Below, piece by piece: positions 55,136 to 63,354 of a stretch of 64,000 nt of DNA. Source of the DNA: Streptomyces spororaveus (GTDB lineage Bacteria > Actinomycetota > Actinomycetes > Streptomycetales > Streptomycetaceae); assembly GCF_016755875.1 (NCBI RefSeq), contig NZ_BNED01000005.1, forward strand, positions 3,823,001 to 3,887,000. Reading direction: 5' to 3'. The translations under genes were made by a program, and so were the position numbers. The notes beneath the pieces were generated by a model, which made no database searches, was not told the DNA's origin, and saw only the letters and a program-made list of their open reading frames with translations. Each line of letters starts with the position of its first letter. The stretch's first letter is position 1.

Positions 55136-56626
55136 GTGAAGAGCTTCAAGCGCATGGCCGCCGTGGCCGCGGTGGCCGTCGCCGGTCCGACCATCCTGAC
55201 CGCGACGCCCGCGATGGCCGCCGACCAGCCGGCCGTCATCGTCCCGGACGTGGCGCCCAAGGACGACGCCGCCGACGCCGGTACGCCGACCCCGGCCGTG
55301 CCGGGCGTCCAGACCTCGGCACCGGCACCGGCACCGGTCCCCGCGCCCGCCGTCCCCGCGCCCGCCGTTCCGGACGCCCAGGCGCCCGCGCCGCAGCCGG
55401 CGCCCGTCGCCGAGAAGGCGGCGAAGGACGCCAAGAGCCAGGCGGACACACAGGACGCCGAGGACGAGGCCGACGGGATCCTCATGGGTCCCGAGGTCAC
55501 GGTCGCGGGCATCCCGAAGAACGGTTTCAAGGCCGACGGCAGCTGGACCACGCTGCAGGTCACGGTCGACAACGGCGGCCACATCGCCGTGCCGAACTAC
55601 ACGCCCAGCATCTCCGTCGACGGGTACGGCGCCGAGTTCAAGCCCTCCCAGATCAAGGTCGAGTGGCAGACGCCCGGCGGAACCTGGCAGCCCGCCAAGC
55701 TGGCCCAGGGCGAGGCGCACGGCTCCAGCCTCCAGTACAGCTTCGGAACCGACCCGTCCCTCGCCAAGGGCACCTCCTACACGGTCGACGTGCGGATCGC
55801 CTTCGCCAAGGACACCCCGGTGGTGCCCTTCGACCTGACCTCGGCCGGCCAGAGCCGCGTCGGGAACCACGTCAACCACTCGCCCTCCGCCTGGTACAAC
55901 GCCACGATCGCCGGTGCGGTCGACGACCGCGAGAACCCCTTCGTCGAGGGCCCGGCGCTGACGGTGAACGGCGTGCCGGAGACCATCAAGGCCGGCGGTG
56001 ACTGGACGAACCTGTCCGTCCGCGTGGACAACTCCGGGAAGGAAGCCCTCAAGGGCTTCAACGTCGGGCTGGTACTGGCCCGTCCCGACTGGGTCAAGAT
56101 GAAGCCCTCCCAGATCAAGGTCGAGGTCCTGAGCAAGGACAAGAACGGGAAGGCCGGCTGGCACGAGGCCGAGGTCTGGTCCGAGGAGGAGAGCGTCTTC
56201 TTCGGCATCGACCTCGCGGGCGGCCCGGTCGCGGCCGGCCAGAGCTTCGACGTCCAGTTCCGGATCCGCTTCGCCGCCGACGCTCCGCTCGGCGCCGTCA
56301 GCATCTTCTCGTGGGGCTCGTCCCAGGTCGGCCCGGACACCCCGACGCCGTGGGCGGACTCGCGGTCCAGGGCCCGCCTGACGACCATCGTCGCCGCCTC
56401 CACGGACACGGGCGGGAACGGCAACCAGCCGAACCCGAACGGTGGCGCCAAGCCGATCACCGACACGACCGGCACCACGGGCACGACCGGCACCACCGGT
56501 GGCGAACTGGCCGCCACCGGCAGCGACCCGGCCACCACCTGGGCCCTCGGCGGCGCGGGTGTGGCCCTCGCCATGGGCGCCGCCCTGGTCGCGGGCACCG
56601 GTCGCCGCCGCCGCACCACCGCCTGA
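55136..56626 (+). CDS. LAxTG-anchored surface protein 1
   Basis: 496 residues. A signal peptide (FKRMAAVAAVAVAGPTILTA, cut near AMA) and a Pro/Ala linker precede two similar domains of about 140 residues that both start with GPxLTVxG or GPEVTVxG and contain WTxLxVxVDN and PSQIKVE. The tail has a Thr/Gly linker, LAATG, a hydrophobic helix and RRRR, a class E sortase signal (LAxTG). It should be linked to peptidoglycan. Adjacent paralogue at 56827-58908. Role unknown; developmental surface proteins of Streptomyces use the same anchor. Confidence 0.88.
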   Translation: MKSFKRMAAVAAVAVAGPTILTATPAMAADQPAVIVPDVAPKDDAADAGTPTPAVPGVQTSAPAPAPVPAPAVPAPAVPDAQAPAPQPAPVAEKAAKDAKSQADTQDAEDEADGILMGPEVTVAGIPKNGFKADGSWTTLQVTVDNGGHIAVPNYTPSISVDGYGAEFKPSQIKVEWQTPGGTWQPAKLAQGEAHGSSLQYSFGTDPSLAKGTSYTVDVRIAFAKDTPVVPFDLTSAGQSRVGNHVNHSPSAWYNATIAGAVDDRENPFVEGPALTVNGVPETIKAGGDWTNLSVRVDNSGKEALKGFNVGLVLARPDWVKMKPSQIKVEVLSKDKNGKAGWHEAEVWSEEESVFFGIDLAGGPVAAGQSFDVQFRIRFAADAPLGAVSIFSWGSSQVGPDTPTPWADSRSRARLTTIVAASTDTGGNGNQPNPNGGAKPITDTTGTTGTTGTTGGELAATGSDPATTWALGGAGVALAMGAALVAGTGRRRRTTA

Positions 56627-56642
56627 GCACGAACCGCGTTCA

Positions 56643-56671
56643 CCCGTACGGCCCGACCCGGGCCGTACGGG
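56643..56671. terminator. Terminator after LAxTG protein 1
   Basis: CCCGTACGGCCCG-ACC-CGGGCCGTACGGG, a perfect 13-bp stem. The same arms occur after the paralogous gene. Confidence 0.85.
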
Positions 56672-56707
56672 CGGACCGGCCCCGGGGACCCGGGGTGGCG
56701 GAGGACC

Positions 56708-56763
56708 CGTACACATTTCGCAATCCTGTAGCCCTCTGCAAGCTCCCCCCGTCTCACTAACCT
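56708..56763 (+). promoter_or_regulatory. Promoter region of second LAxTG protein
   Basis: CGTACACATTTCG (56708-56720) and CACTAACCT (56755-56763) repeat the two elements seen before the first paralogue, 47 instead of 46 bases apart. CCTTGG-CGCCTC-CCAAGG (56761-56778) is a small palindrome just downstream. Confidence 0.5.
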
Positions 56764-56826
56764 TGGCGCCTCCCAAGGGGTTTGGGGTGGCTCCGGACCT
56801 GTCCGGAGCCCGGGGAGGTAAAGAGC

Positions 56827-58908
56827 ATGCAGTTCAAGCGCATGGCCGTCGTGGCAGCAGCCGCGGTGGCCGGCCAAACACTCCTGATGGCCGCACCCGC
56901 GATGGCCGAGGAGCAACCGGCGGTGACCGCGCCGGACGTGGTACCCGAGGACACCGCCGGGCCGTCGGACGAGGCGCAGGCACCGGCGAAGGAGAAGAAG
57001 CAGGAGAAGGCCGAGGAAAAGGCCGAGCAGACCCCGGCGAAGAAGCCGGAGAAGAAACCTGCGGAGAAGGCCGGGGGGCCGGCCGCGGAGAAGACACAGG
57101 CCGAGGACACCGGCGCGCAGCAGCCCGCCGTCCAGGCCGTGGCCGCACCTGCGGCGCCCGACGCACCCGCCGTGCCGGCCGCGCCCGAAGCAGCGGCCCA
57201 GACGCCGGCGCAGGCCGCCGCGCCCGAGACCCTCGAAGCCGACGAGGACACCGGGTCCGACCGGATCCTGATGGGGCCCGAGGTCACGGTCCAGGGCATC
57301 CCGGCGGCCGGGTTCAAGGCCGACGGCAGCTGGACCCCGCTCACCGTGACCGTCGACAACTCCGGCCACGTCACCGTCGACGAGTACACCCCGATGCTGG
57401 GCGTCTCGCAGGCCGCCGGACAGTTCACGCCGGCCCACATCAACGTCGAGTACAGCACCGCGGGCGGGCCGTGGACGGCCGCCGCACCGGTCCAGAGCGC
57501 GGCCCCGACGCTGGGCTACGCCCTCGGCAGCGCCGCCGCGATCCCCGCAGGCCAGATCCGGACCATCGACGTCCGGATCAGCTTCGCCGCGGACACCCCC
57601 GTCGTCCCGTTCGACCTGACGGCGGACGGCAGGGGCCGGGTCGGGACCTCCACCGGCAGCTCCCCCACGTCCTCGTACGCGACCAGGATCACGGGCGCGC
57701 CCGGCGGTGACGAGGACCCCGTACGGGTCGAAGGTCCGGCCCTGACGGTGAACGGGCTCCCGGAATCGGTGCGGGCGGGCGGTGACTGGACGGAGCTCTC
57801 CGTCCGGGTGGACAACGCGGGCAAGGCCGAGCTGGCCGCCTTCGACCTGGGACTGGTCCTGGCCCGGCCCGACTTCGTCTCGATGCAGGTCTCGCAGATC
57901 ACGGTCGAGGTCCTGCGACCGGCCACGGCCGGACTGCCGGCGGCCTGGCAGTCCGTCGAGATCACCTCGGACGAGGACGGCTACTTCTTCGCGGGCGGCC
58001 TCGTGCGCGGGCCGATCGGCGCGGGCGCGGCCTTCGACGTCCCGGTCCGCGTCCGCTTCGCCGCCGACGCCCCGACCGGCTCGGTCTCCTTCTTCGCCTG
58101 GGGCACCTCCCAGGTCGACGCGGAAACACCCCCGCCCTGGGCCGGCTCCCGCTCACCCCGCCGCCTGACCACCCTCCTGGAACCGGCCCCGGCCCCTGGT
58201 GGCGAAACCCCGGGCGGGGGCACCCCGGGCGGGGGCACCCCGGGCGGTGAGACCCCGGGAGGCGGCACACCCGGAGGGGGCACCCCCGGCGGTGAGACCC
58301 CCGGAGGCGGCACTCCCGGCGGAGGCACACCCGGCGGGGAGACCCCCGGCGGCGGCACTCCCGGCGGGGAGACACCCGGAGGCGGCACACCCGGCGGAGG
58401 CGCCCCTGGGGGCGAGACACCCGGCGGCGGCACACCGGGCGGGGGCGCTCCCGGCGGAGGCACGCCCGGCGGGGAGACACCCGGAGGCGGCACACCCGGC
58501 GGTGAAACCCCCGGGGGCAGTACGCCGGGCGGCGGCGCGCCCGGAGGCGGCACACCGGGCGGCGGCGCGCCCGGAGGCGAGGCTCCGGGCGGTAGCCCCG
58601 GCGGAGGCGCGGGCGGCGAGACGCCCGGCAGCGCAACCCCCGGCGGCACCCCGGGCGGTGCGCCCGGAGGCAACGGGCCGGTGCAGAACGGCAGCACGGG
58701 TACCACCCCGATCAGCACCGTCCCCAACAGCGGGAGCGGCACCGGCGGCACCGGCGGCACCGGCGGGAGCGGCGCCGGCGGCACCGCCCCGCTCGCCACC
58801 ACCGGCGCCGACCCGGCCACCAGCTGGGTCCTCGGCGGCGCAGGCGTGACCCTCGCCATGGGCGCGGCCCTGGTCGCGGGCACCGGTCGCCGCCGCCGCA
58901 CCAACTGA
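56827..58908 (+). CDS. LAxTG-anchored surface protein 2 with pentapeptide stalk
   Basis: 693 residues from the ATG at 56827, with GGAGG 8 bases before it. Signal peptide (FKRMAVVAAAAVAGQTLLMA), a Lys/Glu/Pro segment of about 110 residues, then the same two beta-rich domains as protein 1 (GPEVTVQGIPAAGFKADGSW; GPALTVNGLPESVRAGGDWT). A stalk of some 28 GG(G/E)TP-type repeats follows (about 459-605), then LATTG, a hydrophobic helix and RRRR for class E sortase. The stalk is absent from protein 1 and would lift the domains further from the wall. Confidence 0.88.
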   Translation: MQFKRMAVVAAAAVAGQTLLMAAPAMAEEQPAVTAPDVVPEDTAGPSDEAQAPAKEKKQEKAEEKAEQTPAKKPEKKPAEKAGGPAAEKTQAEDTGAQQPAVQAVAAPAAPDAPAVPAAPEAAAQTPAQAAAPETLEADEDTGSDRILMGPEVTVQGIPAAGFKADGSWTPLTVTVDNSGHVTVDEYTPMLGVSQAAGQFTPAHINVEYSTAGGPWTAAAPVQSAAPTLGYALGSAAAIPAGQIRTIDVRISFAADTPVVPFDLTADGRGRVGTSTGSSPTSSYATRITGAPGGDEDPVRVEGPALTVNGLPESVRAGGDWTELSVRVDNAGKAELAAFDLGLVLARPDFVSMQVSQITVEVLRPATAGLPAAWQSVEITSDEDGYFFAGGLVRGPIGAGAAFDVPVRVRFAADAPTGSVSFFAWGTSQVDAETPPPWAGSRSPRRLTTLLEPAPAPGGETPGGGTPGGGTPGGETPGGGTPGGGTPGGETPGGGTPGGGTPGGETPGGGTPGGETPGGGTPGGGAPGGETPGGGTPGGGAPGGGTPGGETPGGGTPGGETPGGSTPGGGAPGGGTPGGGAPGGEAPGGSPGGGAGGETPGSATPGGTPGGAPGGNGPVQNGSTGTTPISTVPNSGSGTGGTGGTGGSGAGGTAPLATTGADPATSWVLGGAGVTLAMGAALVAGTGRRRRTN
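58203..58640 (+). repeat. 15-bp tandem repeat encoding the GG(G/E)TP stalk
   Basis: A 15-base unit coding GGxTP or GGxAP is repeated about 28 times with third-base variation. The first nine units follow a higher-order order of E, G, G. Copy number is likely variable between strains. Confidence 0.9.
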
Positions 58909-58923
58909 CGCCCCACCCGGTCA

Positions 58924-58952
58924 CCCGTACGGCCCGATTCGGGCCGTACGGG
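58924..58952. terminator. Terminator after LAxTG protein 2
   Basis: CCCGTACGGCCCG-ATT-CGGGCCGTACGGG, the same 13-bp stem as after protein 1 with a different loop. Confidence 0.85.
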
Positions 58953-59004
58953 CCGGGTAGGGGACGGCCCGTCCTTCCCCCCCCACCCACCATCGGAGGC
59001 CTCC

Positions 59005-59811
59005 GTGCCCGACATGAACGGCCCCTACAAGCCCGGCACTCCCTGCTGGATCGACCTGATGGTCCCCGACCAGCAGGCCGCCCTCGACTTCTACTGCGAC
59101 CTGTTCGGCTGGCAGGGCGAGGTCGGCCCGGCCGAACAGGGCGGCTACTCCGTCTGCACCCTCAAGGGCCGGCCGGTCGCCGGGATCATGAAGGCGAGCA
59201 ACCCGGACGGCACCGTCCCGGACCCGATGCCGCCGACCGTGTGGACCACGTACCTGTCCACCGACGCCATCGACCCCACGCTCAAGGCCGTCACCGACGC
59301 GCACGGCACGGTCATGATGGGCCCGATGGACGTCATGGACCTCGGCCGGATGGCCGTCGTCGCCGACCCGACCGGTGCCGTGTTCGGCCTCTGGCAGCCG
59401 GGCTCCTTCGACGGCGCCGGCATCGTCAACGAGCACGGCGCCCTCATCTGGAACGAGCTCAGCACCAGCGACGTCCCGGCCGCCGCCGCGTTCTACTCCG
59501 CCATCCTGCCGATCACCACGGCCGCCTCCCACATGCCCGGCGCCGAGGGGTACACGGAGTTCAAGGCCTCCGGCCGCGTGGTGGGCGGGATGATGAACCT
59601 GGACAAGGCTCCCCCCGGCACTCCCCCGAACTGGCTGCCGTACTTCCATGTCGACAGCGTCGACGACATCCAGGCCGCCGCCGTACGGGCCGGGGCCACC
59701 GTCCTCGCCCCCGCCTTCGACATGGTGGCGGGCCGCATGGCCGTCCTGACCGACCCGCAGGGCGGCCCCTTCGCGGTGATCACCTCGACGGTCACGGAAC
59801 AGCCCGCCTGA
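59005..59811 (+). CDS. Two-domain VOC (glyoxalase/bleomycin resistance-like) protein
   Basis: 268 residues from the GTG at 59005, with GGAGG 5 bases upstream. Two VOC modules are in tandem: PCWIDLMVPDQQAALDFYCD with RMAVVADPTGAVFGLWQPG, and LIWNELSTSDVPAAAAFYSA with MAVLTDPQGGPFAVIT. Ligand or enzyme activity cannot be told; such proteins are often annotated as hydroxylases in antibiotic producers. A terminator follows directly. Confidence 0.88.
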   Translation: MPDMNGPYKPGTPCWIDLMVPDQQAALDFYCDLFGWQGEVGPAEQGGYSVCTLKGRPVAGIMKASNPDGTVPDPMPPTVWTTYLSTDAIDPTLKAVTDAHGTVMMGPMDVMDLGRMAVVADPTGAVFGLWQPGSFDGAGIVNEHGALIWNELSTSDVPAAAAFYSAILPITTAASHMPGAEGYTEFKASGRVVGGMMNLDKAPPGTPPNWLPYFHVDSVDDIQAAAVRAGATVLAPAFDMVAGRMAVLTDPQGGPFAVITSTVTEQPA

Positions 59812-59818
59812 TGTGACC

Positions 59819-59850
59819 GGGCGCACAGGGAATGTTCGCCCTGTGCGCCC
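59819..59850. terminator. Terminator after the VOC gene
   Basis: GGGCGCACAGGG and CCCTGTGCGCCC form a perfect 12-bp stem with an 8-base loop, just after the stop codon. Confidence 0.85.
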
Positions 59851-59898
59851 CCTCCTTCCCGGTGACGGTTCGTCCATCACCGAAGGGGACTCACTCAC

Positions 59899-60402
59899 AT
59901 GAGGAACAAGCACGCGGGGACGGCCGTGGCCGGCCTACTGGCGGCCGACGGACTGGTCCACCTCTACTGGGCCACCGGCGCGACCTGGCCCGCGCCCGAC
60001 GAACGCAGCCTGTCCCTGGCCGTCCTCGGCCTGGACACCTCCTTCGGCCCGGCCGCGGTGCTTCCCCTGGCCGCCGTGCTGCTGACGGGAGCCTCCGCCG
60101 TACTCGCCCACACCCGGGGCCGCGGCGGCCGGGTGACCCGCGCCGTCACGGGGGCGGTCGCGGCCGGCCTGGCCGTACGGGGCCTCGCGGGCCTGGGCTG
60201 GGCGGCCGGGCTCCTCGACAGCCCGCCGGACAGCGCCTTCCACGTACTCAACCTGGTGCTCTACACCCCGGTCTGCCTCGCGGCGGCGTGGGCGGCCGCC
60301 CACGCCGCCGCGCACCGGAACTCGGACCAGACGACCTTCCCGGGAGTCCGGGCCAGCACCCCCCAGTCGTCGCAGAGCGCGGCCACGAGGGTGAGTCCCT
60401 GA
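59899..60402 (+). CDS. DUF3995 membrane protein
   Basis: 167 residues with four hydrophobic segments and the DUF3995 pattern AGLLAADGLVHLYWATGATW at the start, PLAAVLLTGASAVLAHTRG, and LGWAAGLLDSPPDSAFHVLN. The polar last 30 residues (RNSDQTTFPGVRASTPQ) come from the stretch that overlaps the opposite-strand ATPase gene by 142 bases. That tail is unlike the rest and may have been gained by loss of an earlier stop. Function unknown. Confidence 0.8.
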   Translation: MRNKHAGTAVAGLLAADGLVHLYWATGATWPAPDERSLSLAVLGLDTSFGPAAVLPLAAVLLTGASAVLAHTRGRGGRVTRAVTGAVAAGLAVRGLAGLGWAAGLLDSPPDSAFHVLNLVLYTPVCLAAAWAAAHAAAHRNSDQTTFPGVRASTPQSSQSAATRVSP

Positions 60403-60698
60403 CCGTGCGGCTGCCCGGTGATCCGGGACAACCCCGGCCCGCCGTCGTGCACCTCGATGCGGACGGTCGCGTCCTCGAAGCCGTACATCCGCAGCAGGTA
60501 CCCGCGGCCGGGCGGGACGCCGTACCGCAGGGCGTTGGTCGCCAGTTCGCTCACGCAGAGCAACATGTCGTCGCGGCGGTCGGTCACGCCCCACGCGTGC
60601 AAGGTGTCACGTGTGAACTGGCGCGCAGCTGCGACGGTTCGGGGCGAGCGCAGGTAGAGACGCTCGCGCACGAGCGCCGCCTCAATAGTTGGATTCAC
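60261..60698 (-). CDS. Histidine-kinase-like ATP-binding protein (WhiJ-system type)
   Basis: 145 residues, a lone HATPase_c domain: ELATNALRYG (N box), RIEVHDGGPGLSRI (G1) and HGQGLTLVAALCDDWG (G2). Such proteins are anti-sigma-like regulators and often sit beside XRE-DUF5753 and DUF397 genes, as here. The last 15 residues (CAAAWAAAHAAARQ) lie in the overlap with the converging DUF3995 gene and extend past the usual end after VVWSEF. Confidence 0.85.
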   Translation of the reverse strand: MNPTIEAALVRERLYLRSPRTVAAARQFTRDTLHAWGVTDRRDDMLLCVSELATNALRYGVPPGRGYLLRMYGFEDATVRIEVHDGGPGLSRITGQPHGQGLTLVAALCDDWGVLARTPGKVVWSEFRCAAAWAAAHAAARQTGV

Positions 60699-60741
60699 GG
60701 GACGATGGTCGCTTTGCGTGACTAGCGTGTGGCTGAGCGCC

Positions 60742-60769
60742 GACCCGTACTCATTGATGAGTACGGGTC
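60742..60769. promoter_or_regulatory. Perfect 28-bp palindrome between ATPase and XRE genes
   Basis: GACCCGTACTCAT-TG-ATGAGTACGGGTC has two perfect 13-base arms. It lies in the 113-base divergent gap, 44 bases before one start and 43 before the other, and is most likely the binding site of the XRE-DUF5753 regulator. It could also form a hairpin in RNA. Confidence 0.7.
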
Positions 60770-60811
60770 CGCACGGGGTATTCCGCCTGCGCGGGTGGGG
60801 AGTTCGCAGTC

Positions 60812-61636
60812 ATGCCACCGAGGAAACGAGTACGGCCGAACGCGACGACCATGAAGATGGTCGGCACGATGGTGGCCGCCGCCCGCATCGCCAAGAACCT
60901 GACCCAGAAGCAACTCGGCGAGCTGGTACGGCTGGACGCGGAGACCATCGCCTCCATCGAGCAGGGCCGCCGCGCCCTGATGCCGAATGTCGCGGAGCTG
61001 ATGGACTTGCATCTGGGCCTACCGGGGCTGCTGACCGTGGCGGCGCTGGAACTCCCCGACATCGACACGACACCCCCATGGGCCGAGGAATACCTGGCCC
61101 TTGAGCTCAACGCCATCACCCTGTCCTGGTACGAAGGACAGCGCGTACCGGGGCTACTCCAGACGGAGAACTACGCCCGGGCCCTCTTCAAGTGCCGCGT
61201 CCCAGCACACCCCGAGGAAACCGTTGAGGATCTGACCGCCCGCCGCGTGGCGCGGCAGGAGATTCTGCACCGCAAGACACCACCGACCCTGAGCTTCGTC
61301 ATCTGGGAGCCCGCCGTGCGCCACCGCATCGGCGGCCGAGAAGTACATGAGGAACTCCTGCGGCACTTGCTCGCCTGTACGGAACTTCCGGACGTTTCCA
61401 TCCAGGTGATGCCGCTGGACCAGTCCGCCCATGCAGCCCTCGACGGCCCCTTCATCCTCCTGGAAACCCCCACCCACCAGCATCTCGGATACTCCGAGAG
61501 CCAGCGTGGCAGCAGGCTCATCTCGGACCCCGACGAGGTCAGCATCATGGCTCGCCGGTATGCGATGCTGCGGACTCAGGCCCTCAACACCGTCCAGACA
61601 CAGGGCCTGTTGGACCGCCTGCTAGGAGAGCTATGA
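60812..61636 (+). CDS. XRE-family regulator with DUF5753 (WhiJ-like)
   Basis: 274 residues. The helix-turn-helix is at about 17-70 (MVAAARIAKNLTQKQLGELV; DAETIASIEQGRRALMPNVA). DUF5753 covers about 90-265 with AITLSWYEGQRVPGLLQTEN, YARALFKC and LLRHLLACTELPDVSIQVMP. Members act with small DUF397 partners in developmental control in Streptomyces. The stop overlaps the DUF397 gene start (ATGA), and the ATPase gene is divergent. Confidence 0.93.
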   Translation: MPPRKRVRPNATTMKMVGTMVAAARIAKNLTQKQLGELVRLDAETIASIEQGRRALMPNVAELMDLHLGLPGLLTVAALELPDIDTTPPWAEEYLALELNAITLSWYEGQRVPGLLQTENYARALFKCRVPAHPEETVEDLTARRVARQEILHRKTPPTLSFVIWEPAVRHRIGGREVHEELLRHLLACTELPDVSIQVMPLDQSAHAALDGPFILLETPTHQHLGYSESQRGSRLISDPDEVSIMARRYAMLRTQALNTVQTQGLLDRLLGEL

Positions 61637-61872
61637 GCACCGACCTGAAGTGGTTCAAGTCCAGCTACAGCGGTGGCGACGGCGACGCCTGCCTGGAGGT
61701 TGCCGTGGCCTGGCACAAGTCCTCGTACAGCACCAGCGACGGCGACAACTGCGTCGAGGTGGCCTCCGGCAGGGACACGGTCCACGTCCGGGACTCCAAG
61801 AGCACAGACGGCCCCGTACTGGACCTCGCGCCGGCGAGCTGGGCGGCGCTGACCGGCTGGGTCAGCCGGTAG
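61633..61872 (+). CDS. DUF397 protein with duplicated core motif
   Basis: 79 residues. DUF397 proteins usually have one (W/K)xKSSYS-GxxGDxCVEVA core. Here it appears twice: LKWFKSSYSGGDGDACLEVA and AWHKSSYSTSDGDNCVEVAS, the first directly followed by the second. The end VRDSKSTDGPVLDLAPASWA is normal. Translationally coupled to the XRE partner, which it probably binds. Confidence 0.93.
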   Translation: MSTDLKWFKSSYSGGDGDACLEVAVAWHKSSYSTSDGDNCVEVASGRDTVHVRDSKSTDGPVLDLAPASWAALTGWVSR

Positions 61873-61889
61873 CACCGCCCAGGGGCACA

Positions 61890-62051
61890 TCAGTGGAAGG
61901 TCAGGTTGTACTCGCCGGCCTTCCCCGCCACCGGCTCGAAGTGGGCCGCGCCCTTCAGGCCCTCGTACGTGCCGCTTCCGTACTTCGCGCCCTGCTTCTG
62001 GCGGGTGGAGACCCGGTACACCGTCCCGATCGTCGCCGTACCGGCCGTCAT
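61890..62051 (-). pseudogene. Possible remnant of a secreted-protein gene
   Basis: A 53-codon frame reads TIGTVYRVSTRQKQGAKYGS, then GTYEGLKGAAHFEPVAGKAG and ends EYNLTFH. It has the regular strand pattern and codon bias of a real C-terminal domain, but has no signal peptide or ribosome site before the ATG at 62051. It could be the 3' end of a gene cut when the lower-GC segment starting near 62100 arrived. I do not recognise the domain. Weak call. Confidence 0.35.
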
Positions 62052-62136
62052 CGGGCCCTGATCAGGACGGGGCGTCGGAGGGGCGGCTGGTGCACGGTTC
62101 AATTCATCAAGGTCTACGAAGGGCAGGTGCCGTTTC

Positions 62137-63354
62137 ATGTACGTGGCAGGGCTGACAGAGGCCTGCATCGATGACGCGAGCAACATCCTGGTCGCGCCCT
62201 CGACGCTGCATGACGATGACGCGATCAGGGACTTCTTCGGATCCACGATCACGCCGGAGGAGCTGGGTTCGGCGGACCTCGCGCAGAAGACCGTCTACCT
62301 GTGTGGCGACGTGTCCGGCATCAACAGCCGCCAACTGCAGGCGGCGGAGCGGGTGTTCGTCGTCCAAGAGCTGTCGCACGGTTACCGCGAGGACGCCGAC
62401 GCAGGCTGGACCCTCGTCGGTGTCGGCCGAGTTCCCATCCGGGTGCACGGCGCCGGGGTGTACTACCGCCGCTTCTTCGACCTCGACGCCGATCACTTCG
62501 GGCGGATCCGTGCGGACCACGCCTTCCAGTCCCTGACCGAGTCCGACAAGCCTGGAACGGCTCATCGCAGCGGGATCTATCTGACGCCCGTCACGCGAGA
62601 CGGTGACAAACTGCATTTCCGCCTGCTCCGGTGCTCCACGAATCTTTCGGGGCCGACCGAAGGCTTTCGGCCGACCGACACCCGAATCGTCGATGGCCTG
62701 AATCGCGAAGCCGCCACCGTGTTCCGGAACCCGGCGCCGTTGAATCATGTGCTCGCGCAGATCTACCACAACACCCTGGCAACGGCCGAGCGCAAGCAGT
62801 CCAAGGCCAGGATATCGGCCCATGCCGACAAGACGAAGGACATGCCCGTCAACGGCATCATGGCTTTCTGTACCTTCTATGACGGGCTCGACAAGCTGCA
62901 TCCGATGGGTGAAGACGCCTTCGACTACGGTGTGAAGCGGGCCAGCGGGCTGACCAGGCTCCACTTCCGTCTCAAGGAACCGGAACGCGACGGGATCTCA
63001 CTTCCCCAGCAGTTCTCCTTCACCCTCTATCCCGGCTCCGTGTTCTTCATGCCGCTGTCCACCAACCGGCTTTATACGCACGAGATCAGGCCCTCGACGT
63101 TGGGCGCCGATGTACTCCCGACCCGGCTGGGCTACGTGGTGCGCTGTTCGAGCACAGAAGCGGTTCACAAGAACGGCCACACGTTGCTCAAAGCCGCCGG
63201 GGATTGGGTGGAGCTGGGGCCGTCGACGCCCGAGGGCATGGACGAGCTGCGGAGGCTGTACGCCGAGGAGAACAGGACCTCGTCCTTCATCGACTACGGC
63301 GACAGGTTCCTCTTCAGCATGAACACGGGAGACTACGTTGCCCCCCGAGCCTAG
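62137..63354 (+). CDS. AlkB-like Fe(II)/2-oxoglutarate oxygenase, unusual N-terminus
   Basis: 405 residues. The C-terminal half has the full ligand set: HAD with His229 and Asp231 in KARISAHADKTKDMPVNGIM, distal His315 in STNRLYTHEIRPSTL, and Arg330-x5-Arg336 in PTRLGYVVRCSS, the double Arg spacing of AlkB proteins. The first 200 residues match no domain I know (LVAPSTLHDDDAIRDFFGST; AERVFVVQELSHGYRED). Substrate unknown; nucleic acid bases, a peptide or a small metabolite are all possible. Its 3' end overlaps the next oxygenase gene by 17 bases. GC is visibly below the neighbours. Confidence 0.75.
   Translation: MYVAGLTEACIDDASNILVAPSTLHDDDAIRDFFGSTITPEELGSADLAQKTVYLCGDVSGINSRQLQAAERVFVVQELSHGYREDADAGWTLVGVGRVPIRVHGAGVYYRRFFDLDADHFGRIRADHAFQSLTESDKPGTAHRSGIYLTPVTRDGDKLHFRLLRCSTNLSGPTEGFRPTDTRIVDGLNREAATVFRNPAPLNHVLAQIYHNTLATAERKQSKARISAHADKTKDMPVNGIMAFCTFYDGLDKLHPMGEDAFDYGVKRASGLTRLHFRLKEPERDGISLPQQFSFTLYPGSVFFMPLSTNRLYTHEIRPSTLGADVLPTRLGYVVRCSSTEAVHKNGHTLLKAAGDWVELGPSTPEGMDELRRLYAEENRTSSFIDYGDRFLFSMNTGDYVAPRA

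Noticed and set aside
58203..58640. CRISPR-like regular repeats
   Set aside because: The 15-base units are contiguous with no spacers and stay in one reading frame, so they encode a protein stalk.
57981..59015. Long minus-strand frame rich in PPGVPPPG-type repeats
   Set aside because: It is the antisense of the GG(G/E)TP stalk and sortase tail of the plus-strand surface protein, which has a signal peptide, ribosome site and domain structure. The repeat simply stays open in both strands.
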